DNA from: Pseudomonas sp. NCCP-436 | Lineage (GTDB): Bacteria; Pseudomonadota; Gammaproteobacteria; Pseudomonadales; Pseudomonadaceae | DNA length: 64,000 bases | Direction: 5' to 3' | NCBI RefSeq assembly: GCF_019656335.1 | Contig: NZ_BPLZ01000006.1 | Coordinates: forward strand, 1-64,000 | Shown here: one piece after another, positions 46,681 through 56,636 of the stretch | Layout: each line of letters starts with the position of its first letter | Position numbering within the stretch: position 1 is the stretch's first letter | Notes under the pieces: model-generated | What the model saw: the letters and a program-made list of their open reading frames with translations, nothing else | Told to the model about the DNA's origin: nothing | Databases searched by the model: none | Position numbers and translations under genes: made by a program

Positions 46681-47829
46681 ATGCATTCGAAGCCAGTCCT
46701 TGCCGCCTGGGTTTCTGTCGCCACGGTGCTGTTTCTCAGCCTCGCCGGCTGTAAGGAAGAAAGCACCCCACCGCCTCAGCAGACACCTCAAGTAGGCATC
46801 GTCACCCTGAAGGCACAGCCCTATACCCTGACCAGCGAAGTACCCGGGCGCACCAGCGCCTACCGCATCGCCGAGGTACGCCCACAGGTCAACGGCATTA
46901 TCCAGAAGCGCCTGTTCACCGAGGGCAGCGAGGTCAAGGCTGGTCAACAGCTGTATCAGATCGATCCGTCCAGTTACGAGGCCGCATTCAAGAGCGCTCA
47001 GGCCACACAGATCTCGGCCAAGGCCCTGGCTGATCGTTACAAGCTGCTGGTTGCCGACAAGGCCGTCAGCCAACAGGCCTACGACGAAGCTCGCGCTGCC
47101 AGCCTGCAGGCCGAGGCAGCGCTTGAGCAAGCTCGCATCGATCTGCGCTACACCCGCGTCCTGGCGCCTATTGCTGGTCGCATCGGCCGTTCCGCGGTGA
47201 CTGAAGGTGCACTGGTTAGCAACGGTCAGGCGGCCGCTCTGGCCACCATTCAGCAACTCGATCCGATCTATGTCGATGTCACCCAATCCAGCAAGGAGTT
47301 GCTGCGTCTACGCCGTGAACTGGCCGAAGGCCGCCTGCAACAGGCCGCAGACGGCTCTGCCCGGGTCACTTTGAAACTGGAAGATGGCAGTCTCTACGAG
47401 CACCCGGGCACCTTGGAATTCTCTGAGGTAGCAGTGGATGAAGGTACCGGCTCGGTCACTCTGCGCGCAGTATTCCCCAATCCCGATCATCTCTTGCTGC
47501 CGGGCATGTTCGTACACGCCCAACTGCAATCGGGCGTGCGTGAGCAGGCAATTCTTGCTCCGCAACAGGGTGTAACCCGCAACCCCCGCGGAGAACCTAC
47601 CGCCCTGGTCGTCGGCGCCGACGAGAAGGTCGAGCTGCGCGTGCTCAAGGCCGAGCGTACCGCCGGCAACAACTGGCTGATCCTCGAAGGTTTGAACGAA
47701 GGTGACCGACTGATCACCGAAGGTCTGCAATTCATCCAGCCTGGCATTAAGGTCAAGGCAGAGCCGGCGAGCAACGTGAACAACGACACCACAGCGTCAG
47801 GCGATAAGCCGACCAATGGCCAGGGCTAA
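46681..47829 (+). CDS. ttgA: Efflux RND periplasmic adaptor subunit (TtgA/MexA-type)
   Basis: A 382-residue membrane-fusion lipoprotein. The signal peptide ends in the lipobox LAGC (Cys24), which anchors it in the inner membrane. Barrel-sandwich/lipoyl half-motifs (VPGRTSAYRIAEVRPQVNGI, RYTRVLAPIAGRIGRSAV) flank an alpha-helical hairpin (about 95-165), then a beta-barrel and membrane-proximal domain. It links the RND pump TtgB to the outer-membrane channel TtgC. GAGG about 8 nt upstream supports ATG 46681. Overlap-free but closely spaced with ttgB (15 nt). Confidence 0.94.
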   Translation: MHSKPVLAAWVSVATVLFLSLAGCKEESTPPPQQTPQVGIVTLKAQPYTLTSEVPGRTSAYRIAEVRPQVNGIIQKRLFTEGSEVKAGQQLYQIDPSSYEAAFKSAQATQISAKALADRYKLLVADKAVSQQAYDEARAASLQAEAALEQARIDLRYTRVLAPIAGRIGRSAVTEGALVSNGQAAALATIQQLDPIYVDVTQSSKELLRLRRELAEGRLQQAADGSARVTLKLEDGSLYEHPGTLEFSEVAVDEGTGSVTLRAVFPNPDHLLLPGMFVHAQLQSGVREQAILAPQQGVTRNPRGEPTALVVGADEKVELRVLKAERTAGNNWLILEGLNEGDRLITEGLQFIQPGIKVKAEPASNVNNDTTASGDKPTNGQG

Positions 47830-47844
47830 ACGGAGAATCGCTGA

Positions 47845-50800
47845 ATGTCCAAGTTTTTTATCGACCGGCCGATCTTCGCCTGGGTGATTGCATTGGTGAT
47901 CATGCTGGCCGGCGGCCTGTCTATCCTCAAGTTGCCAATCAACCAGTATCCAAGCATTGCTCCACCAGCTGTGGGCATCCAGGTGAGCTACCCGGGTGCC
48001 TCGGCGCAGACGGTTCAGGACACCGTGGTACAGGTGATCGAGCAACAGCTCAACGGTATTGACGGCCTGCGCTACATCAGTTCGGAGAGCAACTCCGACG
48101 GCAGCATGTCGATCAACGTGACCTTCGAGCAAGGGGTCAACCCGGACATCGCCCAGGTGCAGGTGCAGAACAAACTGCAACTGGCCACACCGCTGCTACC
48201 GCAGGAAGTCCAGCAACAGGGTATCCGCGTAACCAAGTCGGTGAAGAACTTCCTGATGGTCATCGGCCTGGTTTCCACCGATGGTGGCATGACCAAGGAT
48301 GACCTGGCCAACTACATCGTTTCCAATCTGCAGGATCCAATCTCGCGAACCAAGGGTGTCGGTGACTTCCAGGTGTTCGGCGCTCAGTATGCCATGCGTA
48401 TTTGGCTGGATCCGGCCAAGCTCAACAGCGTCCAGCTGACTCCGGTGGATGTAAGGAGCGCGATTCAGGCGCAGAACGTACAGGTATCCTCCGGACAATT
48501 CGGCGGTCTGCCAGCGGCCCCCGGCAACCAGCTCAACGCCACCATCATCGGCAAGACCCGCCTGCAAACCCCGGAGGAATTTCGCAACATCCTGCTGAAG
48601 GTCAACAACGACGGTTCGCAGGTACGCCTAGGCGATGTCGCCAAAGTCGAGCTGGGTGGTGAGAACTACGCCATCAACGCCCTGTACAACGGCATGCCGG
48701 CTTCCGGCCTGGCGATCAAACTGGCTACCGGTGCCAATGCGCTGGATACTGCCAAAGCAGTGCGCGAAACCATCGCTTCTCTGGAACCCTTCTTCCCTCC
48801 GGGCGTGGAAGTGGTCTATCCGTACGACACCACGCCGGTAATCTCGGCCTCCATCGAAGGGGTGGTACAAACCCTGTTCGAGGCTATCATTCTGGTGTTC
48901 CTGGTGATGTTCCTGTTCCTGCAGAACCTTCGGGCCACAATCATCCCCACCCTGGCGGTACCGGTGGTACTACTTGGCACCTTCGGCGTACTGGCGGCCT
49001 TCGGCTTCTCCATCAACACCCTGACCATGTTCGCCATGGTGCTGGCCATCGGTCTGCTGGTGGATGACGCTATCGTCGTCGTGGAAAACGTCGAACGGGT
49101 GATGCGTGAGGACGGCCTGTCGCCGCGCGAAGCCACGCGCAAGTCCATGGGGCAGATCCAGGGCGCTCTGGTCGGTATCGCTCTGGTACTGTCGGCAGTG
49201 TTCCTGCCAATGGCCTTCTTCGGTGGTTCTACCGGGGTGATCTACCGGCAGTTCTCCATCACCATTGTCTCGGCCATGAGCCTCTCCGTGCTGGTGGCAC
49301 TGATCTTCACCCCGGCACTGTGCGCCACACTGCTCAAGCCCATTGACGGCGAACACCACGATGCCAAGCGTGGTTTCTTCGGCTGGTTCAATCGCACCTT
49401 CGAGCGCGGCAGCAACGCCTACCAGCACGGCGTCGCGGCCATGCTGCGGCGCAAGGCGCCGTACGTCCTGCTGTACCTGGTGATCGTCGGCGTGATGATG
49501 TGGATGTTCACCCGCATCCCCACCGCCTTCCTGCCCGAGGAGGACCAAGGCGTGCTGTTCGCCCAGGTGCAGACCCCTGCTGGTTCGAGCGCCGAGCGAA
49601 CCCAGGTGGTGGTGGACAAGATGCGTACTTACCTGCTGGAAGAGGAAAGCGATACGGTTAAATCCGTGTTCACCGTCACCGGCTTCAACTTTGCCGGTCG
49701 CGGTCAGAGCTCGGGCATGGCGTTTATCATGCTCAAGCCCTGGGCAGAGCGTCCGGGCGAGCAAAACAGCGTTGCGGCGCTAGCCCGGCGTGCGCAACAG
49801 CATTTCTTCAGTTTCCGCGACGCCCTGGTGTTCGCCTTCGCCCCCCCGGCGGTGATGGAGCTGGGCAATGCCACCGGCTTCAACCTGTTCCTTCAGGATC
49901 AGGCGGGCGTCGGTCATGAGGTACTCAACGAAGCGCGCGACAAGTTCCTGCAGCTGGCCAATGCCCATCCGGTACTGGACAGCGTGCGCGCCAACGGCCT
50001 GCGCGACGAACCGCAATACCAACTGTTGATCGACGACGAACGCGCCCGTGCCCTCGGCCTGTCGCTGGCGGATATCAACAGCACCCTGTCGATTGGCTGG
50101 GGCGCCAGCTACGTCAACGACTTCATCGACCGCGGCCGGGTGAAGAAGGTCTACCTGCAAGGTATTCCGGAATCTCGCATGACGCCGGAAGACCTGAACA
50201 AGTGGCACGTACGAAACAATGCCGGACAGATGGTTCCGTTCAGCGCCTTCGCCAGCGGCGAATGGGTCTACGGGCCGCCCAAGCTGTCACGCTACAACGG
50301 TGTCTCGGCGGTGGAGATTCTCGGTGCGCCAGCCCCCGGTTACAGCTCGGGCGACGCCATGGCCGCAGTCGAGGAAATCGCCTCACAGATGCCCGAGGGC
50401 GTGGGTTACGCCTGGACCGGCCTGTCCTATGAGGAACGCCTGTCGGGTGCCCAGGCCCCAGCGCTGTATGCCATTTCCCTGCTGGTGGTGTTCCTCTGCC
50501 TGGCAGCGCTGTACGAGAGCTGGTCGATCCCCTTCTCGGTGATGCTGGTGGTACCACTGGGGATTATCGGCGCGCTGCTGGCGACCTATGGTCGCGGCCT
50601 GTCCAACGACGTGTTCTTCCAGGTCGGCCTGCTCACCACGATTGGCCTGTCTGCGCGTAACGCGATTCTTATCGTGGAATTCGCCAAAGCCCAGTACGAA
50701 CAAGGCAGAAACCTGGCCGACGCGGCTCTGGAGGCCTGTCGTATGCGTCTGCGACCAATCGTGATGACCTCGCTGGCGTTCATTCTCGGCGTGCTGCCGC

Positions 50801-50988
50801 TGGCCATCGCCAGTGGTGCCGGCGCTGGCAGCAAGCATGCCATCGGAACCGGGGTAATCGGCGGCATGCTCAGCGCCCTGGTGCTGGCAATTTTCTGGAT
50901 CCCGTTGTTCTACGTGGTGGTCTGCTCGCTGTTCGAGAGGAAACGCCCCGAGCAGACTGGCGCAAATGAAAAGGAGGCACTGCAATGA
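47845..50988 (+). CDS. ttgB: RND efflux inner-membrane transporter (TtgB/MexB-type)
   Basis: A 1047-residue proton-driven pump of the HAE1 family, with 12 membrane segments and two large periplasmic loops. Typical HAE1 pieces are [41 protein letters not shown], the TM4 segment with paired Asp residues ([17 protein letters not shown]), [12 protein letters not shown] and the TM10-11 [20 protein letters not shown]. Substrates in P. putida include antibiotics and solvents; this is presumably a multidrug pump. ttgC starts 4 nt before its stop (ATGA), so translation is coupled. Confidence 0.95.
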   Translation: MSKFFIDRPIFAWVIALVIMLAGGLSILKLPINQYPSIAPPAVGIQVSYPGASAQTVQDTVVQVIEQQLNGIDGLRYISSESNSDGSMSINVTFEQGVNPDIAQVQVQNKLQLATPLLPQEVQQQGIRVTKSVKNFLMVIGLVSTDGGMTKDDLANYIVSNLQDPISRTKGVGDFQVFGAQYAMRIWLDPAKLNSVQLTPVDVRSAIQAQNVQVSSGQFGGLPAAPGNQLNATIIGKTRLQTPEEFRNILLKVNNDGSQVRLGDVAKVELGGENYAINALYNGMPASGLAIKLATGANALDTAKAVRETIASLEPFFPPGVEVVYPYDTTPVISASIEGVVQTLFEAIILVFLVMFLFLQNLRATIIPTLAVPVVLLGTFGVLAAFGFSINTLTMFAMVLAIGLLVDDAIVVVENVERVMREDGLSPREATRKSMGQIQGALVGIALVLSAVFLPMAFFGGSTGVIYRQFSITIVSAMSLSVLVALIFTPALCATLLKPIDGEHHDAKRGFFGWFNRTFERGSNAYQHGVAAMLRRKAPYVLLYLVIVGVMMWMFTRIPTAFLPEEDQGVLFAQVQTPAGSSAERTQVVVDKMRTYLLEEESDTVKSVFTVTGFNFAGRGQSSGMAFIMLKPWAERPGEQNSVAALARRAQQHFFSFRDALVFAFAPPAVMELGNATGFNLFLQDQAGVGHEVLNEARDKFLQLANAHPVLDSVRANGLRDEPQYQLLIDDERARALGLSLADINSTLSIGWGASYVNDFIDRGRVKKVYLQGIPESRMTPEDLNKWHVRNNAGQMVPFSAFASGEWVYGPPKLSRYNGVSAVEILGAPAPGYSSGDAMAAVEEIASQMPEGVGYAWTGLSYEERLSGAQAPALYAISLLVVFLCLAALYESWSIPFSVMLVVPLGIIGALLATYGRGLSNDVFFQVGLLTTIGLSARNAILIVEFAKAQYEQGRNLADAALEACRMRLRPIVMTSLAFILGVLPLAIASGAGAGSKHAIGTGVIGGMLSALVLAIFWIPLFYVVVCSLFERKRPEQTGANEKEALQ

Positions 50989-52418
50989 GGCAGTCCCTGT
51001 TGTCCCTGGCCGTAGCCACCGCTCTACTTAGTGGTTGCAGCCTGATCCCTGACTATCAGCGGCCGGAAGCCCCGGTCGCAGCCGACTGGCCGCAAGGCAC
51101 AGCTTATGGCAGCGCCGCCAGCGAAGGCAGCCGCTCCGCGGCCGATCTGCAATGGCGCGAGTTCTTCCGTGATCCGGCCCTGCAGCAACTGGTACAGGTA
51201 GCGCTGGAGAACAACCGCGACCTGCGCGTCGCCGCACTGAACGTCGAGGCCTACCGCGCGCTGTACCGCATCCAGCGCGCCGACCTGCTGCCTTCGGTCT
51301 CGGCCAACGGCAGCGGCACCCGCCAGCGCCTGCCGGCGGATCTGAGCCCGACCGGCGAAGCGCAGACCAGCGGTCAATACAGCGCGACACTGGGCGTCAG
51401 TGCCTGGGAGTTGGACTTCTTCGGCCGTATCCGCAGCCTCAGCGAACAGGCCCTGCAGCAGTATCTGGCCACCGAACAGGCAGCGCGCAGCACGCAGATC
51501 AGTCTGATAGCCAGCGTGGCCAACGCCTACCTGCAGTGGCAGGCCAATCAGGCACTGCTGCAACTGACCCAGGACACCCTGAAGACCTTCGAGGAAAGCT
51601 ATCAACTGACTCAGCGCAGCTTCGACGTCGGCGTTGCCGATGCCCTGACCCTGAGCCAGGCGCGCAGCGCAGTAGACAGCGCCCGGGTAAGCCTGGCGCA
51701 GTACCAGCGCCAGACCGAACAGAGCCGCAACGCCCTTGCTCTCTTACTCGGCACTGCCGTACCTGCCGACCTGCCGCAGGGACTGGCGCTGGAAACGGAA
51801 ATTCTCGAAACGGTGCCTGCCGGCCTGCCCGCCGAGCTGCTGCAACGTCGTCCGGACTTGCTCCAGGCCGAATATCAGTTGAAGGCGGCCAACGCCAATA
51901 TCGGTGCGGCCCGCGCGGCGTTCTTCCCCAGCATCAGCCTGACCGCCAACGCCGGCACCACCAGTACCCAGCTATCCGGCCTGTTCGACAGCGGCTCCGG
52001 CACCTGGCTGTTCCAGCCACAGATCAGCTTGCCGATCTTCAACGCTGGTCGCCTGCGTGCCAACCTCGACTATGCCGAGCTGCAGAAGGACATCCGCGTG
52101 GCGCAGTACGAACAGGCGATCCAGGTAGCCTTCCAGGAAGTCGCGGATCGTCTGGCTGCTCGCACCACCTACCGTCAGCAACTGGAGGCTCAAAGCGCCC
52201 TGCTTGCCACCACCGAGACTTACTACGAGCTGGCCGAGCGACGCTACCGAACCGGCGTCGACAGCTACCTGGCACTGCTCGATGCACAGCGCCAACTGTT
52301 CACCGTGCGCCAGCAGGCGATCATCGACCGCCTGGCCCAACTCAACAGTGAAGTGGAGCTGTATAAGGCCCTCGGTGGCGGTTGGACAGACTCCACGGAG
52401 GCAGTCACGCAGGGCTAA
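50985..52418 (+). CDS. ttgC: Outer-membrane efflux channel (TtgC/OprM-type)
   Basis: A 477-residue outer-membrane lipoprotein of the OprM/TolC family. A signal peptide ends in SGC (Cys18; [17 protein letters not shown]). Two repeats of the efflux-protein domain carry long amphipathic helices that build the trimeric tunnel ([49 protein letters not shown]). It starts within ttgB and closes the ttgABC operon. It resembles MexB-OprM-type partners. A bidirectional terminator follows. Confidence 0.95.
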   Translation: MRQSLLSLAVATALLSGCSLIPDYQRPEAPVAADWPQGTAYGSAASEGSRSAADLQWREFFRDPALQQLVQVALENNRDLRVAALNVEAYRALYRIQRADLLPSVSANGSGTRQRLPADLSPTGEAQTSGQYSATLGVSAWELDFFGRIRSLSEQALQQYLATEQAARSTQISLIASVANAYLQWQANQALLQLTQDTLKTFEESYQLTQRSFDVGVADALTLSQARSAVDSARVSLAQYQRQTEQSRNALALLLGTAVPADLPQGLALETEILETVPAGLPAELLQRRPDLLQAEYQLKAANANIGAARAAFFPSISLTANAGTTSTQLSGLFDSGSGTWLFQPQISLPIFNAGRLRANLDYAELQKDIRVAQYEQAIQVAFQEVADRLAARTTYRQQLEAQSALLATTETYYELAERRYRTGVDSYLALLDAQRQLFTVRQQAIIDRLAQLNSEVELYKALGGGWTDSTEAVTQG

Positions 52419-52437
52419 CCCCGGCCTACAGGCAACA

Positions 52438-52463
52438 AAAAAGGCTCCCGAGGGAGCCTTTTT
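52438..52463. terminator. Bidirectional terminator between ttgC and pnp
   Basis: An 8-bp AAGGCTCC/GGAGCCTT stem with loop CGAG (52441-52460) has an A-run before and a T-run after it on the top strand. It can end ttgABC on one strand and pnp on the other. Confidence 0.9.
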
Positions 52464-52477
52464 CATTTCTGCCTGAC

Positions 52478-54580
52478 TCAGACGCCAGCTGCTTCCGCTG
52501 CCGCCACATCCTTGATCGATAGCTTGATACGGCCGCGGTTGTCCACGTCCAGTACCACAACCTTCACTTCCTGGCCTTCCTGCAGTACATCCGTGACCTT
52601 CTCCACGCGCTGATCGCTCAGCATGGAGATGTGCACCAGACCGTCCTTGCCCGGCAGGATGTTGACGAACGCACCGAAGTCGACAATGCGCTCCACCTTG
52701 CCGACGTAGATCTTGCCGATCTCGGCTTCCGCAGTGATGGCCAGTACACGCTGCCTGGCAGCCTCGGCCGCTTCCTTGGTTTCGCCAAAGATCTTGATCG
52801 AGCCGTCGTCTTCGATGTCGATCGAGGCCTTGGTCTCTTCGCAGATGGCACGGATGGTGGCGCCGCCCTTGCCAATCACATCACGGATCTTGTCCTGGTC
52901 GATCTTCATCGCCAGCATGGTCGGAGCGTTGGCCGACAGTTCGCTGCGCGATTGGCTGATCACCTGGTTCATCTGACCGAGGATGTTCAGGCGGGCTTCC
53001 AGCGCCTGCTCCAGCGCCTGCTCCATGATTTCTTCGGTAATGCCCTGGATCTTGATGTCCATCTGCAGCGCGGTGACGCCCTTGGCGGTACCGGCAACCT
53101 TGAAATCCATGTCGCCCAGGTGGTCTTCGTCACCGAGGATGTCGGTCAGAACGGCAAACTTCTCGCCTTCCTTCACCAGTCCCATGGCGATACCGGCTAC
53201 CGGTGCCTTCATCGGCACACCAGCGTCCATCAGTGCCAGCGAGGCACCACAGACCGAAGCCATGGAGGACGAACCGTTGGACTCAGTGATTTCCGAGACT
53301 ACGCGAACGGTGTACGGGAACTCGTCCGCGCTCGGCAGCATGGCAGCAACACCACGACGGGCCAGGCGGCCATGGCCGATCTCGCGACGGCCGGTAGCCC
53401 CCATGCGACCACACTCGCCCACCGAGTATGGCGGGAAGTTGTAGTGCAGCATGAAGTTATCCTTCTTCTCGCCCTCAAGGGTGTCGAGAATCTGCGCGTC
53501 GCGTGCGGTGCCGAGGGTGGCAACCACCAGAGCCTGGGTTTCGCCACGGGTAAACAGCGCCGAACCATGGGTCTTGTCCAGCACGCCGACTTCGATGTGC
53601 AGCGGACGTACGGTACGGGTGTCACGGCCATCGATACGCGGCTTGCCGTTGACGATGTTCTCGCGCACGGTGCGGTATTCGATCTCGCCGAAGGCTTCCT
53701 TCACCTCACCGGCGCTCGGGCCTTCCTCGCTGGCGAAGCGGGCTACAACCTGCTCACGCAGCTCGTCCAGGCGGGCATAGCGCTCCTGCTTGACGGTGAT
53801 GGTGTAGGCCTGGGAAATGGCTTCACCGAACTCACTGCGAATGGCATCCAGCAGAGTGGTGTTCGGGGTGGGCGCAGTCCAGTCCCAGCGCGGTTTGCCG
53901 GCTTCGGCAGCCAGCTCCTCGATGGCCTTGATGGCCACCTGGAATTCCTCATGGGCAAACAGCACGGCGCCCAGCATTTGGTCTTCGGTCAGCTCCCGGG
54001 CTTCCGATTCAACCATCAGCACGGCGTCCTTGGTGCCGGCCACGACCATGTCCAGACTGGAAGCCTTGAGCTGATCGTAAGTCGGGTTCAGCAGGTAACC
54101 GGTTTCCGGGTGGAAAGCCACGCGGGCTGCACCGATCGGACCGTTGAAGGGAATCCCGGAGATGGCCAGAGCGGCCGAAGTGCCGATCATCGAGGCGATG
54201 TCCGGATCGGTCTTCTTGCTGGTGGACAGCACGGTGCAGATAACCTGCACTTCGTTCTGGAAGCCTTCCGGAAAGAGCGGACGGATCGGGCGATCGATCA
54301 GGCGTGAAGTCAGGGTTTCCTTCTCGCTCGGGCGCGCCTCACGCTTGAAGAAGCCGCCAGGAATCTTGCCTGCGGCGTAGCTCTTCTCCTGGTAGTGCAC
54401 GGACAGGGGAAAAAAGCCTTTGCTCGGATCTGCGCTCTTGGCGCCGACTACGGTGACCAGTACGGTAACGTCGTTATCGACGCTCACCAGCACGGCGCCG
54501 CTGGCCTGGCGGGCAACTCGGCCCGTCTCGAGGGTAACGGTCGACTGACCGAACTGGAATTTCTTGATTACCGGGTTCAC
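52478..54580 (-). CDS. pnp: Polyribonucleotide nucleotidyltransferase (PNPase)
   Basis: A 700-residue 3'-5' phosphorolytic exoribonuclease and part of the degradosome. It has two RNase PH-like domains (active-site [15 protein letters not shown] in the second half), a helical linker, a KH domain ([19 protein letters not shown]) and an S1 domain ([20 protein letters not shown]). GTG 54580 ([11 protein letters not shown]) is the start because AAGGAAAA lies about 5-7 nt upstream and homologues begin there; the open frame extends 16 codons further. It is the last gene of the rimP-nusA-infB-rbfA-truB-rpsO-pnp string, with a stem-loop upstream that may mediate autoregulation. Confidence 0.97.
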   Translation of the reverse strand: MNPVIKKFQFGQSTVTLETGRVARQASGAVLVSVDNDVTVLVTVVGAKSADPSKGFFPLSVHYQEKSYAAGKIPGGFFKREARPSEKETLTSRLIDRPIRPLFPEGFQNEVQVICTVLSTSKKTDPDIASMIGTSAALAISGIPFNGPIGAARVAFHPETGYLLNPTYDQLKASSLDMVVAGTKDAVLMVESEARELTEDQMLGAVLFAHEEFQVAIKAIEELAAEAGKPRWDWTAPTPNTTLLDAIRSEFGEAISQAYTITVKQERYARLDELREQVVARFASEEGPSAGEVKEAFGEIEYRTVRENIVNGKPRIDGRDTRTVRPLHIEVGVLDKTHGSALFTRGETQALVVATLGTARDAQILDTLEGEKKDNFMLHYNFPPYSVGECGRMGATGRREIGHGRLARRGVAAMLPSADEFPYTVRVVSEITESNGSSSMASVCGASLALMDAGVPMKAPVAGIAMGLVKEGEKFAVLTDILGDEDHLGDMDFKVAGTAKGVTALQMDIKIQGITEEIMEQALEQALEARLNILGQMNQVISQSRSELSANAPTMLAMKIDQDKIRDVIGKGGATIRAICEETKASIDIEDDGSIKIFGETKEAAEAARQRVLAITAEAEIGKIYVGKVERIVDFGAFVNILPGKDGLVHISMLSDQRVEKVTDVLQEGQEVKVVVLDVDNRGRIKLSIKDVAAAEAAGV

Positions 54581-54662
54581 GGTGTTTTCCTTCTCTGTGT
54601 TGCCTTGGGGGAAATCTGAAGGCGGCACGGGAGTCGGACCCGATGCTTCCTTCGAAAAGCCA

Positions 54663-54729
54663 GAAGCTGGAAGCCCGCAGCGGCAAGCCGGGAACCTGTC
54701 CCCACTTGCCGCTGCGAACTCCCAGCTTC
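54663..54729 (-). other. Long interrupted hairpin between rpsO and pnp
   Basis: Two nested inverted repeats, GAAGCTGG/CCAGCTTC (54663-54670 with 54722-54729) and GCAGCGGCAAG/CTTGCCGCTGC (54677-54687 with 54705-54715), form one 67-nt stem-loop in the pnp leader. In E. coli an RNase III-cleaved stem at this position starts pnp autoregulation; the same role is inferred. It has no U-run and is not a terminator. Confidence 0.6.
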
Positions 54730-54751
54730 CAACTTGTGCAGCTCGCGTCTG

Positions 54752-55021
54752 TTAGCGACGCAGGCCCAGGCGACCGATCAGGGCGCTGTAACGAGTAGTG
54801 TCCTTACCCTTCAGGTAATCCAGCAGCTTGCGGCGCTGGTTAACCATACGGATCAGACCACGACGGCTGTGGTGATCCTTGCCGTTGGCCTTGAAGTGAC
54901 CTTGCAGCTTGTTGATGTTGGCGGTCAGCAGGGCAACCTGCACTTCCGGGCTACCGGTATCGCCTTCAGCTTGCTTGAACTCGTTAACGATCTGGGCTTT
55001 TTCTTCAACGCTGAGTGCCAT
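54752..55021 (-). CDS. rpsO: Ribosomal protein S15
   Basis: An 89-residue small-subunit protein that binds 16S rRNA and nucleates platform assembly. It has the expected length and the family core [25 protein letters not shown] plus [21 protein letters not shown] (residues about 22-81). The ATG at 55021 (MALSVEEKA) is used; a five-codon extension is unlikely. It lies between truB and pnp, as in most gammaproteobacteria. Confidence 0.98.
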   Translation of the reverse strand: MALSVEEKAQIVNEFKQAEGDTGSPEVQVALLTANINKLQGHFKANGKDHHSRRGLIRMVNQRRKLLDYLKGKDTTRYSALIGRLGLRR

Positions 55022-55088
55022 GTTGGCTTCCTCCATTCAGGAAACTGCCGAAGCAGTCTCAATAGGCCGGGAATCACTCCCCGTGTTT

Positions 55089-55111
55089 TAAAAAGAGGCA
55101 TGACCATGCCT
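55089..55111 (-). terminator. Hairpin with U-run between truB and rpsO
   Basis: On the minus strand AGGCAT GGTC ATGCCT is followed by CTTTTTAAAA. This is a partial terminator after truB and before rpsO, so rpsO-pnp may have separate levels of expression. Confidence 0.55.
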
Positions 55112-55134
55112 ATTAACAGCCACCCTCAACTGCC

Positions 55135-55179
55135 CACTGGTGGTAACACCACCAGTGAACCTTCGGCCATTTGGCCGAA
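55135..55179 (-). other. Two further stem-loops between truB and rpsO
   Basis: A perfect 9-bp CACTGGTGG/CCACCAGTG stem (55135-55157, loop TAACA) and a TTCGGCC/GGCCGAA stem (55162-55179) stand side by side downstream of truB. They may be processing or stability elements; no U-run follows directly. Confidence 0.5.
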
Positions 55180-55216
55180 TCGTGCACGCCACCGTTGCCG
55201 GTGACGTTCGCCGGCG

Positions 55217-56137
55217 CTAGGCACCGGTATGAATCAGTCGACGCGGCGCAATCCGCCCGTCGTCGCTCACTTCACCGATCCCGATAAAGCGACCATTGTG
55301 ATCCTGCACCCGCACCATGCCAAACGCTGGTGCCTGTGGTGCCCTCACCGGCTGCCCCTGCAGCCAGTAGAAAGCGCTGTGCTCGGACAACTGCAGCAAC
55401 GGCCAGTCACACAACCCGCTGTCCACCGGCTGCAGGAAACGATCCAGCGCCTCACTGCCGCCTTCGGCGTGGGCTGCTTCCAGCGCCTCCAGAGTTACAG
55501 TGCCGGCCAGCTCGAAAGGCCCGGCCTTGGTACGCCGTAGCTCGGCGACATGCGCGCCACAGCCGAGCACCTGGCCGAGATCCTCGACCAGAGTCCGAAT
55601 GTAGGTACCCTTGCTGCAGTCGACGGCCAACCGGATCAGGTCTCCATCGAACGCCAGCAACTCCAAGCGCGCAATAGTAACAGAACGCGCTTCGCGCTCC
55701 ACTACCTCTCCGGCACGGGCCAGCTTGTAGAGCGGCTGCCCATCCTTCTTCAACGCTGAGTACATCGGCGGTATCTGCTTGATTTTCCCGCGAAAGCCGG
55801 CCAGAGCGGCTTCGATTTCCGGGCGACCGACGGTCACCGGCTGACTCCCGGTTACCTCACCCTCGGCATCACCAGTGCTGGTGGTGACCCCCAGACGGGC
55901 AACCGTCTCGTAGCCCTTGTCGGCATCAAGCAGGTATTGGGAGAACTTGGTCGCCTCGCCGAAACACAACGGCAACACGCCGGTTGCCAGTGGATCAAGG
56001 CTACCGGTATGTCCGGCTTTCTCCGCATTGAGCAGCCAACGCACCTTCTGCAGGGCACCGTTAGAGGTAAAGCCGTGAGGCTTGTCGAGCAGGATGATGC
56101 CGTCAACCTTGCGGCGAACACGTTTGACCTGAGCCAC
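55217..56137 (-). CDS. truB: tRNA pseudouridine(55) synthase
   Basis: A 306-residue enzyme that makes pseudouridine 55 in the T-arm of nearly all tRNAs. It has the N-terminal [13 protein letters not shown] segment, the catalytic motif [17 protein letters not shown] with its Asp, and a KYS-like [13 protein letters not shown] loop, then [10 protein letters not shown]. The C-terminal domain completes the TruB family length. GTG 56137 ([10 protein letters not shown]) follows AGGAG by about 6 nt. It starts directly after rbfA, whose stop is 3 nt upstream, inside the nusA-infB operon. Confidence 0.97.
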   Translation of the reverse strand: MAQVKRVRRKVDGIILLDKPHGFTSNGALQKVRWLLNAEKAGHTGSLDPLATGVLPLCFGEATKFSQYLLDADKGYETVARLGVTTSTGDAEGEVTGSQPVTVGRPEIEAALAGFRGKIKQIPPMYSALKKDGQPLYKLARAGEVVEREARSVTIARLELLAFDGDLIRLAVDCSKGTYIRTLVEDLGQVLGCGAHVAELRRTKAGPFELAGTVTLEALEAAHAEGGSEALDRFLQPVDSGLCDWPLLQLSEHSAFYWLQGQPVRAPQAPAFGMVRVQDHNGRFIGIGEVSDDGRIAPRRLIHTGA

Positions 56138-56139
56138 AC

Positions 56140-56526
56140 CTACTCCTCACCGCCGTCCTGATGCCTGCGGTCTTCCGCCACGGCCCGTTCGATCAGTGCC
56201 GACAGCTCGGCACCACGACGAATGCTGGCATCGTAGTGGAAGTGCAACTGCGGAATGCTACGTACCTTCATCAGCTTGCCCAGCAACATGCGCAGGTAGC
56301 CTGCCGCCTCACTGAGGATTTCCAGATTCAGGAGAATCTGCTCGGGATCGTCCTTGCCCATTACGGTGATAAAAACCTTGGCATGGGACAGGTCGCGGCT
56401 CACTTCCACAGCAGTGATGGTCACCAGGCCCAGACGCGGATCCTTGATCTCGCGCTGGATCAGCACCGCCAGTTCGCGTTGCATCTGGTCGCCGACCCGC
56501 TGGGTACGGCTATAGTCTTTGGCCAT
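56140..56526 (-). CDS. rbfA: Ribosome-binding factor A
   Basis: A 128-residue KH-type protein that helps mature the 30S subunit and is needed at low temperature. Family features include [20 protein letters not shown], a [22 protein letters not shown] strand-helix core and [24 protein letters not shown]. It starts MAKDYSRT and ends 3 nt before truB. Between it and infB lie 110 nt with two hairpins. Confidence 0.97.
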   Translation of the reverse strand: MAKDYSRTQRVGDQMQRELAVLIQREIKDPRLGLVTITAVEVSRDLSHAKVFITVMGKDDPEQILLNLEILSEAAGYLRMLLGKLMKVRSIPQLHFHYDASIRRGAELSALIERAVAEDRRHQDGGEE

Positions 56527-56547
56527 TTCTACTTACCTTTCCTTCAT

Positions 56548-56614
56548 CCGCCACTGCAGCCAGTGGCGGACGCAAAAGCAGCAAACGCCCGGCCGCGCAA
56601 AGCGGGGCCGGGCG
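56548..56614 (-). other. Two intercistronic hairpins between infB and rbfA
   Basis: CCGCCACTG/CAGTGGCGG (56548-56556 with 56561-56569) and CGCCCGGCC/GGCCGGGCG (56586-56594 with 56606-56614) are perfect 9-bp stems in the 110-nt gap. Neither has a strong U-run in the minus direction. They could be processing or partial-termination signals. Confidence 0.5.
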
Positions 56615-56636
56615 CTGCATGATCGGCATGACGCCC

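Noticed and set aside
52631-54307. Long open frame antisense to pnp
   Set aside because: Shadow of the strongly conserved pnp frame; no recognisable domain.
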